Shown one piece after another: positions 7,178 through 13,370 of a DNA stretch of 37,376 bases. The position numbers and the translations under genes were made by a program. Every line of letters starts with the position of its first letter. Position 1 is the stretch's first letter. The stretch is from Phycisphaeraceae bacterium (GTDB lineage: Bacteria; Planctomycetota; Phycisphaerae; Phycisphaerales; Zrk34): positions 1 through 37,376 of the forward strand of contig JANQHD010000013.1 in the NCBI GenBank assembly GCA_028282805.1. Direction: 5' to 3'. The notes under the pieces were generated by a model, which saw only the letters and a list, made by a program, of their open reading frames with translations, did not search any database and was not told the DNA's origin.

Positions 7178-8026
7178 TCAGCGTTGGCGTTGGAGCTTTT
7201 TGCGTTGCTGATGCGCGGCGTAGCGACAGATCTGGTCGGTGACGAAGATGCCGTGGGCCTTGTAGTACTCGAAGCAGAAGTTGATGCCGACGAACAATTC
7301 GTGGCCGGCGAACTCGTCGATGCGCACGACTTGACCGACCACGGCGATGGGCAGCTCGACGCCGGGCAGGTTGAACTCGATCCACAACCGGTTGACCTCG
7401 CTGAACAACGGGCGGTTGGCCATGTCGGTGATCAACGCCATGCCGTTGCCGGACAGGTCGAACAGGCGCGCGGCCACGGGTTGGCCGACGTCCGGCTTGA
7501 CGGTTTCGGGGTCGAACTCCTGGTTGTTCTCGGCCAGGCGGTGCATGCGTTCGTTGGCGTACTCGGCTTGCCGGATGGTCGTCAGGTCACGGATGGGGTA
7601 CACCCGCACCGGCGGCAGGCTCACCGCGGCCAGCGGCACCCGGTAATAAGCGCGGCGCTGGACGACGTGCACGTCGCGCGGCGCCGCGAGACGCAGCGCC
7701 GGCACCCGGCGGTCGTCGTTGAGGCTGAACAGCTCGACGCTCACCACACGGGAGTTGAACCCGAAGCGCTGAGCGTCGGTCTGCACGATGCCGAACACGT
7801 CGCGGTCCTCGGCCAGCCCCAGCTCGCCGGCCTTGGCGAACGGGCGCTCGACGATCCACTGGCCGTCGGCGATCTGCAACAGGCGCACCTTGAACTCCAC
7901 GGCGTTGAGCGCACGCTTGTCTGCCTCGTCGGCTTGCGGATAGAGCGTCACCGTGCCGTTCCGACTGGCGATCTCCTTGACAAGGCCGAACCATTCGCTT
8001 GGCGGCGTCGTGTTTGTGCTGGCCAT
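7178..8026 (-). CDS. PilZ-domain c-di-GMP receptor, YcgR-like
   Basis: A 282-residue cytoplasmic protein without membrane segments. The N-terminal half (about 1-118) resembles the YcgR-type barrel. The PilZ domain begins with QRRAYYR (123-129; RxxxR at 125-129) and continues with DLSGNG (190-195; DxSxxG), the two c-di-GMP contact motifs. They are separated by about 60 residues, longer than usual, because of a charged helical insert around 150-178. YcgR proteins slow flagella when c-di-GMP is high; no flagellar genes are visible here, so the target is unknown. The diguanylate cyclase at 4346-6124 is a possible source of ligand. Confidence 0.85.
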   Translation of the reverse strand: MASTNTTPPSEWFGLVKEIASRNGTVTLYPQADEADKRALNAVEFKVRLLQIADGQWIVERPFAKAGELGLAEDRDVFGIVQTDAQRFGFNSRVVSVELFSLNDDRRVPALRLAAPRDVHVVQRRAYYRVPLAAVSLPPVRVYPIRDLTTIRQAEYANERMHRLAENNQEFDPETVKPDVGQPVAARLFDLSGNGMALITDMANRPLFSEVNRLWIEFNLPGVELPIAVVGQVVRIDEFAGHELFVGINFCFEYYKAHGIFVTDQICRYAAHQQRKKLQRQR

Positions 8027-8130
8027 ACCCTACGTCCCGATAACCCGGCCACTCCCCACTGGTGCGGCGTCATTGGTTTCATCGACGCGGGCCCACAGGC
8101 ACTTAACCGCGCAGCTTGGTTGGGTGAAAA

Positions 8131-8901
8131 TTATCGGCCGGGCCCGGCTCCGGCGAGGTCGGCCCAGATGGGGAAATGGTCGGAGCAGTAGGGGGCGAAG
8201 CCGTTGCGCTCGACGCCCGCACCGCTGAGGCGGTCGGCCAGCGCGGGGTTCGCGAAGATGTAGTCGAGGCGCGTGGAAGGGAAGCCCGTCGAGAACGTGT
8301 GCGGCACCGGGTCGGGGCCGGCCGCAACCAGCGCGTCGGTCCAACCCCCCGCTTGCAGGTGCTCAACGACGTCGTGGCAGATCAGCCCGGGCTCGGCGGC
8401 CAGCCGGCGGCGCACGGCCGGTTCGGCGGCGTCGGGGTCGACCGGGTGGTCGGGGCTGTTGGCGTTCAGGTCGCCGACCAGCGCGGTGGGCACGCCGTCC
8501 AACCCGTCGTGGGCGAGGATGTCGCGCAACTCGGCGAGGCGCACGGCCTCAAGCTCCGCGCCCAGCCCGCTGATCAGGTGCGCGACGATCACCCGCAGCG
8601 GCCCGGCGGGGGTGTCGACGATCGCCGCCAGCGCCGCCCGGCTCAACTGCGGCCGGCGGACGCCCAGGTTGATCATCTCCACGATCGGCCACCGGCTCAG
8701 CAGGGCGACGTGGAACGGGCCGCTGGGCGACTCGGCCAGCGCGTGGTGTGCGCCGGTGCGCTTGGCGAGGTAAGCGACCGCGTTGGGGTCGTTGGCTTCG
8801 ATCAAGGCGGTGATGTCGCCGTCGATGTCGAGCAGGGTTTCGGCGATGGGGTCCAGCCGGCCCATGCCGCCGCAGAGGATGTTGTACGCCACGATCCGCA
8901 T
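8131..8901 (-). CDS. endonuclease/exonuclease/phosphatase-fold hydrolase
   Basis: A 256-residue member of the Mg-dependent EEP superfamily (DNase I, ExoIII, sphingomyelinase). Signatures in order: 'RIVAYNILCGG' (metal Asn), 'ITALIEAN' (metal Glu), 'VIVAHLISG', 'LVGDLNANS' (catalytic Asp/Asn), 'TRLDYIFAN' and terminal 'CSDHFPIWADL' (Asp-His). No signal peptide is visible. The substrate cannot be told from sequence: DNA, phosphoinositide-like lipids and other phosphodiesters are all known in the family. It lies 47 bases after the MFS gene on the same strand and 104 bases before the PilZ gene. Confidence 0.85.
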   Translation of the reverse strand: MRIVAYNILCGGMGRLDPIAETLLDIDGDITALIEANDPNAVAYLAKRTGAHHALAESPSGPFHVALLSRWPIVEMINLGVRRPQLSRAALAAIVDTPAGPLRVIVAHLISGLGAELEAVRLAELRDILAHDGLDGVPTALVGDLNANSPDHPVDPDAAEPAVRRRLAAEPGLICHDVVEHLQAGGWTDALVAAGPDPVPHTFSTGFPSTRLDYIFANPALADRLSGAGVERNGFAPYCSDHFPIWADLAGAGPGR

Positions 8902-8948
8902 GAGCCGGCGATTGTAAGCGCTGGGCGCATCGCGTGCAGGTCAGCGGG

Positions 8949-10349
8949 TCAGTCGCCGTCGAGCGCATCGTTGTGGCCGATCGAGCGCGACAGCGACCAG
9001 AAGCCCAGCGACCCGATCATCGACAGGGCGAAGGTGACCATGAACACCCACGGCCCGATGCCCGCGAACGCGGGGATGAGCGTGGCGTCGCCGAGCTTCA
9101 GCACCGACCAGCCGGTGTAGAGCCACATGCCGAGGAACGGCGCGAACACGCCGCGGATGCCGGTGAGCACCTGGTGGACGCCCATGTACAGCGAGACCAT
9201 GTGGCGTGAGGCGAAGTCGTTGTGGCCGAGCTGCCAGGCGAGGATGCCCGCGCCCATGGACAAGCCGTTGGCCACCCGGCCGAGGGCGATGAACACCAGC
9301 CCCGCGACGACATAGCCGCGCACCGCGAACATCGCGCCCATCCAGAGCAGCAGCATCATCGCGATCCACGTGCCCGCCTGCTTGACCCGGAAGCTGGCGA
9401 TGTGCATCCGGTCCAGCAGGTGGCCCCACAGCGGCATCGACAGGCTCGCGGTGAGCATCGGCACCACGCTCGACAGGCCGATGCTGATCACGAAGCCCTG
9501 GTCCAGCTCGGCCGCGTCGGAAAGGATGTAGATCACCACGGGGATGGACATCATGTTCGCCACGCCGGCGAAGAACTGCCAGACCATGTACCAGCGGAAC
9601 CGCCGGTCGTCGCGCAGCACCGACCAGATGCTGAACTCGTCGGCCTTGGGGTCGTACTCGTAGATCGGCGAGCCGCTGCCGTGCGGCGTGGGTTGGGCGC
9701 CGGGTCGCAGCTCGTAGCGGCGCAGCAGCCGTTCACCGCGCACGCGGACCTTCGACACCGCCACCACGCCCACCGACGCGATCAACGCGCCGACCGGGTA
9801 GAGGAAGCGGAAGTTGTCCGGGTCCGACCGCAACAGCAGCGAGGCGATGAGCATCGCCACCACGTTAAACAGCGTGGCGACCTGGCCCAGCCGCCCGGTG
9901 ATCCGGCCGCGCAGGTGGCGGGGGTAGTTCTGGCGCCAGATCGTGCTGCGCATGGTCAGCACGCCCGCGAACAAACACCGCGCCACGACCACGACCGCCG
10001 CCAGCAGCCACCCGCCGAACCGGGTTGCCGGCAGCGTCGCCACCACCACCAGCAACGCCAGCAAGGCCACCCACAAGCCCACCAGCACCGCGATCTTGCT
10101 GCGCCCGCGCGCCAGGTGCGCCCACAGGAAGCTGGTGAGGTTCGCGATCATCGGCGCCGCAGTGATCAGCGCGATCAGCTGCGGGCCGGCGTCGAACACC
10201 TTGTTCGCCAGCACGCCCGCCACGCCCCCCTCGAGCAGCGCCATCGCCCACGGCATGGTCATGAAACCCACCAGCTCGCGCCGGTAGCTCGGCCGGGTCA
10301 TCATCGGCAACTGCTCGGCGCTGAAGTGGTTGTTGACGGCTCGGATCAT
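8949..10349 (-). CDS. MFS-type transporter
   Basis: A 466-residue integral membrane protein with about 12 hydrophobic segments in two halves joined by a charged cytoplasmic loop (around 210-250, with 'LLRRYELRPGAQ'). Segments such as 'GPQLIALITAAPMIANLTSFLWAHLARGR' and 'LTASLSMPLWGHLLDRMH' have the major-facilitator loop 2-3 pattern (G...hydrophobic...L.DR). The substrate is unknown. An odd N-terminal stretch (MIRAVNNHFSAEQLPMM) precedes the first helix; an internal Met is a possible alternative start. No clear ribosome binding site. It probably heads the minus-strand group with the EEP, PilZ and PhnP-like genes. Confidence 0.8.
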   Translation of the reverse strand: MIRAVNNHFSAEQLPMMTRPSYRRELVGFMTMPWAMALLEGGVAGVLANKVFDAGPQLIALITAAPMIANLTSFLWAHLARGRSKIAVLVGLWVALLALLVVVATLPATRFGGWLLAAVVVVARCLFAGVLTMRSTIWRQNYPRHLRGRITGRLGQVATLFNVVAMLIASLLLRSDPDNFRFLYPVGALIASVGVVAVSKVRVRGERLLRRYELRPGAQPTPHGSGSPIYEYDPKADEFSIWSVLRDDRRFRWYMVWQFFAGVANMMSIPVVIYILSDAAELDQGFVISIGLSSVVPMLTASLSMPLWGHLLDRMHIASFRVKQAGTWIAMMLLLWMGAMFAVRGYVVAGLVFIALGRVANGLSMGAGILAWQLGHNDFASRHMVSLYMGVHQVLTGIRGVFAPFLGMWLYTGWSVLKLGDATLIPAFAGIGPWVFMVTFALSMIGSLGFWSLSRSIGHNDALDGD

Positions 10350-10363
10350 GGCAACGGCGGGAT

Positions 10364-10391
10364 AAAAAAATCCTCCCTACACGGGAGGATT
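10364..10391 (-). terminator. rho-independent terminator of the small lipoprotein gene
   Basis: On the minus strand, ATCCTCCC / GGGAGGAT stem (10390-10383 and 10377-10370) with a 5-base loop, followed by seven T (complement of 10364-10370). It lies 27 bases after the lipoprotein stop. Confidence 0.85.
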
Positions 10392-10417
10392 GAAAAGTTC
10401 GAATCTCACGCTCGGGT

Positions 10418-10672
10418 TCAGTCGACCGGGTAGTACATGCTCCGGCTGGGGCGGTCGAGCAGCAGCAGGCGGGTCAGGTCCTCGTTGGCCTTGTCGATGT
10501 TGAGGATCATCGTCCGCGCGACCCGGCCGTCGTGTTCGACCTGCGTGCGAGCGGGCGCGGCCATGTCCTTGCCCATCTCCTTGTAGTAGTGGTACGCCAC
10601 ATCCTTCCGGCTGCAGGCGGTAAGCGACAGGGCCAAGACGGCTAACAAGGTGGCTGCGGCGAAGGCTTTCAT
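10418..10672 (-). CDS. small predicted lipoprotein, unknown function
   Basis: An 84-residue protein starting MKAFAAATLLAVLALSLTAC, a signal peptide with an LTAC lipobox, so cleavage and lipidation at C20 are expected. The mature part of about 65 residues is charged and helical ('YHYYKEMGKDMAAPARTQV') and ends in 'SRSMYYPVD'. I recognise no family. The frame is open further upstream, but the signal peptide sets the start at 10672, with AGGA about 11 bases before it. It has its own promoter (10728-10701) and terminator, so it is a single-gene unit. Confidence 0.75.
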   Translation of the reverse strand: MKAFAAATLLAVLALSLTACSRKDVAYHYYKEMGKDMAAPARTQVEHDGRVARTMILNIDKANEDLTRLLLLDRPSRSMYYPVD

Positions 10673-10700
10673 GGTAGGGACCATCCTTTCAAGTCGTATA

Positions 10701-10728
10701 ATTATCAAGCACTTGGGCGATGTGTCAA
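10701..10728 (-). promoter_or_regulatory. sigma-70 type promoter of the lipoprotein gene
   Basis: TTGACA (10728-10723), 16-base spacer, GATAAT (10706-10701) on the minus strand: perfect -35 and 5 of 6 for -10. Predicted start near 10694, 22 bases before the ATG. Confidence 0.75.
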
Positions 10729-10786
10729 CCGCCCCCGTCGGTGCATTTGTTTTTGGATTGCTCCGTCACGCCGCGGGGTGCCGATG

Positions 10787-10792
10787 TATAAT
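10787..10792 (+). promoter_or_regulatory. -10 box of the structured RNA
   Basis: Perfect TATAAT seven bases before the first base of the long RNA stem. No good -35 hexamer is visible at 16-18 bases upstream. Confidence 0.5.
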
Positions 10793-10798
10793 GTGGAG

Positions 10799-11005
10799 AC
10801 AGAAAGCTTCGCAGACCGCAGGGTTCTCGGTGGCTTCGACGCGTATTTGCCGAACCGTTAAGCCGAACCCCAAGGGAACGTCGCCCGCCGCGATGGTCAA
10901 GCCGCCCACGAGCGGAAGGCCTGGACAGCACCGCGGCGTACCCACCTGTTAGCGGGGTTCGTGCAAATTCGTCGAATCCCACCGCCCCTGCACTGCGGAG
11001 CTTTT
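10799..11005 (+). ncRNA. rod-shaped structured RNA, 6S-like
   Basis: The region has no credible coding frame, yet its two ends pair over about 45 base pairs with only small bulges. Examples: 10803-10814 with 10993-11004; 10818-10823 with 10986-10991; 10828-10833 with 10979-10984; 10835-10841 with 10970-10976; 10845-10850 with 10963-10968; 10851-10855 with 10957-10961; 10856-10861 with 10949-10954. A larger asymmetric bubble follows (24 bases on the 5' side, about 10 on the 3' side), then an inner stem (CGCCGCG with CGCGGCG) and an apical hairpin. A perfect TATAAT precedes the start and TTTT follows the closing stem. Length (about 205 bases) and closing stem-bubble-terminal stem layout fit 6S RNA, the RNA polymerase mimic. 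The name is inference: SRP RNA was considered, but the GGAA/AGCAG domain does not fit. It ends 130 bases before cysE, so a leader role is not excluded. Confidence 0.6.
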
Positions 11006-11136
11006 ATCGTTAGAACCGCTAAGCCCACGTGCTGCTACGCGCGGGTTTTCTTCGTCCCCGGCCCGTAACCGCCGCCCGCCCACCCTCATCAGATCGGCCA
11101 TTGGCTCACCACCGGGGTGTGCCTTAGGATGACTTG

Positions 11137-12105
11137 ATGCCCGATACCCCGCCCCAACCGTCCGACCGCCCCAGCCTCGAGAAGCTGACCGGCGGCATCG
11201 TCGATTCCTACCAGGCCGGCCTGCGCGCCGAGCACATCGACGCGACCTTCCTGCCCAGCCGCGACGCGGCGATCTCCGTCCTCGGCCTGGTCCACGAACT
11301 GGTCTTCCCCGGCTTCATCGGCGAACAAAAACTCACCAGCGACAGCCTGCTCGACCACGTCTCGACGATCGTCGCCCAGGTCCGCGAATCGCTCGAGCAA
11401 CAGATCGACGCCGCCCTGCGCTACAGCCGAAACCTCGAGTCCGACGGCAAGGGCGACGACTGCCAGCAGTGCACGTTGCTCGCCCGCCGGATCGCCGACG
11501 AGTTCCTCGCCGCCGTGCCCGCCCTGCGGCAGCGGCTCGCCCTCGACGTGCAGGCCGCCTACGACGGCGACCCCGCCTGCCGCAACACCGACGAGGCGAT
11601 CTTCTGCTACCCCGGCGTGTACGCCATCTTCGTCCACCGCGTGGCCCACGAGCTGTTCCTGCGCGACGTGCCGCTCATCCCGCGCATCATGAACGAGCAC
11701 GCCCACTCCAAGACCGGCATCGACATCCACCCCGGCGCGCAGATCGGCGAATCCTTCTTCATCGACCACGGCACCGGCGTCGTCGTCGGTGAGACCTCCG
11801 TCATCGGCAACCGCGTCAAGCTCTACCAGGGCGTCACCCTCGGCGGCAAGGCCGATGCCCTCTCACGCTCGGCCCGCGGCACCAAACGCCACCCCACCAT
11901 CGAGGACGACGTGGTCATCTACGCCAACGCCACGCTGCTCGGCGGCGACACCATCGTCGGCGCAGGCTCCATCATCGGCGGCGGCGTGTTCCTCACCAAT
12001 TCCGTGCCGCCCGGTCACTTCGTCTACAACAAGACCCAGGAACTCAAGTACCGCTCGGCCGAGAAGCTCAAGGCCCTCGAAGCCCAGGCCGCCGAACAAC
12101 AGTAA
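11137..12105 (+). CDS. cysE: serine O-acetyltransferase
   Basis: Acetylates L-serine with acetyl-CoA to O-acetylserine, the first step of cysteine synthesis. The 322-residue protein has a helical N-terminal part (about 1-190) ending in 'EAIFCYPGVYAIFVHRVAHEL', then a left-handed beta-helix of hexapeptide repeats: 'TGIDIHPGAQIGESFFIDHGTGVVVGETSVIGNRVKLYQ' split over 205-243, with the conserved D-I-H-P and D-H-G-T segments, and 'GVTLGG'. The tail 'VPPGHFVYNKTQELKYR' is typical of the long SAT form. AGGA precedes the ATG at 11137 closely; an in-frame TTG lies just before it. No cysK is adjacent. It follows the structured RNA on the same strand. Confidence 0.93.
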   Translation: MPDTPPQPSDRPSLEKLTGGIVDSYQAGLRAEHIDATFLPSRDAAISVLGLVHELVFPGFIGEQKLTSDSLLDHVSTIVAQVRESLEQQIDAALRYSRNLESDGKGDDCQQCTLLARRIADEFLAAVPALRQRLALDVQAAYDGDPACRNTDEAIFCYPGVYAIFVHRVAHELFLRDVPLIPRIMNEHAHSKTGIDIHPGAQIGESFFIDHGTGVVVGETSVIGNRVKLYQGVTLGGKADALSRSARGTKRHPTIEDDVVIYANATLLGGDTIVGAGSIIGGGVFLTNSVPPGHFVYNKTQELKYRSAEKLKALEAQAAEQQ

Positions 12106-12122
12106 CCCCCACCCTCCGCGAG

Positions 12123-12179
12123 AGCCGGCGGCATACCCGCCGCCGGTTTGGGACCGGCACCAGGTATGGTGCCGGCTAT
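12123..12179. repeat. REP-like double hairpin, copy B
   Basis: Second copy of the 57-base double hairpin, 18 bases after the cysE stop. It differs from copy A at three positions: one in the base of the first loop, two in the linker between the hairpins. Both stems stay paired. Confidence 0.8.
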
Positions 12180-12267
12180 TCTTAGCAGCGGATCAAATCG
12201 TTCGACCACGAACGGAACCTGTGCGGACGACTTCGCTTGCCATGTCCCATCACGAGCCGACGCAGTG

Positions 12268-12307
12268 CAAGACCGCGCTCGCCCGGAGCACAAGACCGCG
12301 CTCGCCC
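12268..12307. repeat. direct repeat, 17 bases with 23-base period
   Basis: CAAGACCGCGCTCGCCC occurs at 12268-12284 and again at 12291-12307. Two copies only, so it is not a CRISPR. Confidence 0.7.
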
Positions 12308-12341
12308 ACACGAACTGCCCGAACAACACGCAAGGAAGTGA

Positions 12342-12368
12342 TATAGTTTTTAGTCTAAAAACTATAAT
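12342..12368 (+). promoter_or_regulatory. AT-rich perfect palindrome overlapping a -10 box
   Basis: TATAGTTTTTAG and its exact complement CTAAAAACTATA flank a single T (12342-12366); the right arm runs into TATAAT (12363-12368). In this GC-rich setting, such a 12-base dyad next to a perfect -10 looks like a repressor operator. No plus-strand gene follows for over 2 kb, so what it controls is unclear. Confidence 0.45.
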
Positions 12369-12427
12369 ACTTACACCGTGCGCCAAGCCGGCGCTGTTCA
12401 CACGATTGGTATTCGGGCAGGTCTGCA

Positions 12428-12476
12428 CTCGAGCCTCGAGCCTCGAGCCTCGAGCCTCAAGCCTCAAGCCTCAAGA
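12428..12476. repeat. heptamer tandem array
   Basis: Seven units of 7 bases: four CTCGAGC, two CTCAAGC, one CTCAAGA, with a decayed CTCACAC behind. The change from CTCGAGC to CTCAAGC is shared by adjacent units, which points to local duplication. Confidence 0.85.
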
Positions 12477-12485
12477 CTCACACCT

Positions 12486-12511
12486 CCGGCAGCAGGCATG
12501 CTGCCGGCTAT
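12486..12511. repeat. REP-like single hairpin, copy C
   Basis: CCGGCAGCA-GGCA-TGCTGCCGG followed by CTAT. It matches the second hairpin of copies A and B except for three bases; two of these are a paired C-G to G-C swap across the stem, so the structure is conserved. Confidence 0.7.
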
Positions 12512-12516
12512 TTGAG

Positions 12517-13344
12517 TTACACCCGTTCGACCGCGAGCAGGGAGTCGCGGGCCGTGTTGATTGGCACGGTCTGTCGCTCGCGGGCGAGGAAGAAGCTGAC
12601 CGACTCGAAGCCGATCGCTTGCAGCAGGTCGAGCGCCTCGACGAACTGGTCGCCCACGCGTCGGGGGGTGTGGCTGTCGGAGTTGATCACGACCGGGATG
12701 CGGCGCTCGCGTAGCTGCTCGAGGATCGCGGGCCCGGGGTTGTACTCGCAGATCGTCTTGTACAGGCCCGACGTGTTCAGCTCCATCGCCACGCCGGTGT
12801 CGGCGATGCGGTCGAGTGCTTTTTGAATGTCCGGCATCACCCGCCCCAGGTCCCAGTGGCGCGCCGTGAAGTTCTTGATCAGGTCCGGGTGGCTGAGCGT
12901 GTCGAACAAGCCCGTCTCCGCCGCCTGCGCCAGCAGGTCGAAGTACATCCGCTGCGCGCCGTAGGGGTCGTGGTTGAAGCAGGCCCAGTGGTCACCGATG
13001 AACGGGTGCACCGAGCCGAGCACGTGGTGGAGCCGGTCGTCGGTGAGTTGTCTTTCCAAAAACGTCTCGAGCCCCGGGATGTAGTCGGCCTCGACGCCGA
13101 GGCGCACGTCGACCCGTCCCTCGAACTCGCGCCGCGCGTGGTCGACCAGCGAGACGTAGGTCTCCCACTCGTCGAGCCGCATCCGCACCGCGCCGCTCAG
13201 CCCGTCGGGCAGGGGGTTGTGGCACGTGACCACGATGCCCGCCAGCCCGCGCCGCTCGGCGGCGAGCGCGTAGTCCTCGGGCATGCCCTCGGCGTGCTTG
13301 CACAACGGCGTGTGCATGTGGCTGTCGTACAGAACGCGGCCCAT
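12517..13344 (-). CDS. PHP-domain phosphatase, histidinol-phosphatase-like
   Basis: A 275-residue PHP metallohydrolase, probably dephosphorylating histidinol phosphate as HisJ/HisK does. Metal-binding signatures: 'YDSHMHTPLCKH' at the N-terminus (H9, H11, H17), 'GVEADYI', 'VLGSVHPF', 'LSHPDLIKNF' and C-terminal 'VINSDSHTP'. The frame is open upstream, but homology begins at ATG 13344, which has GAGAGG seven bases before it. It lies 26 bases after the sulfatase maturase gene on the same strand, so the two may share a transcript. No other histidine genes are near, so other phosphate esters are possible substrates. Confidence 0.87.
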   Translation of the reverse strand: MGRVLYDSHMHTPLCKHAEGMPEDYALAAERRGLAGIVVTCHNPLPDGLSGAVRMRLDEWETYVSLVDHARREFEGRVDVRLGVEADYIPGLETFLERQLTDDRLHHVLGSVHPFIGDHWACFNHDPYGAQRMYFDLLAQAAETGLFDTLSHPDLIKNFTARHWDLGRVMPDIQKALDRIADTGVAMELNTSGLYKTICEYNPGPAILEQLRERRIPVVINSDSHTPRRVGDQFVEALDLLQAIGFESVSFFLARERQTVPINTARDSLLAVERV

Positions 13345-13370
13345 TGAAAAACCTCTCCCCACCATATCGG

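Larger units (their letters stand above)
12180..12516. other. gene-free repeat-rich stretch after cysE
   Basis: No credible coding frame. The stretch holds, in order, the 23-base direct repeat, the AT-rich palindrome, the heptamer array and a third REP-like hairpin, each listed separately. Minus-strand frames here translate to repetitive 'RLEARGS' strings and are not genes. Confidence 0.7.

Noticed and set aside
10954-10980. GGGGTTCG ... CGAATCCC as a tRNA or tmRNA T-arm
   Set aside because: The 8-base stem and 11-base loop do not fit a T-arm, and no acceptor stem or anticodon arm surrounds it; the segment pairs better with the 5' strand of the rod-shaped RNA.
10870-10990. Cobalamin riboswitch upstream of cysE (AAGGGAA and GTGCAAAT present)
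   Set aside because: The spacing and order of the conserved boxes do not match; the long end-to-end helix explains the sequence better.
12268-12307. CRISPR array
   Set aside because: Only two 17-base copies with a 6-base gap; no spacers of normal length and no cas genes.
12024-12467. Open frame with 'RLEARGSRLEAR' and 'AGTIPGAGPKPAAGMPPA' strings
   Set aside because: These strings are translations of the heptamer array and the REP-like hairpin, not a protein.
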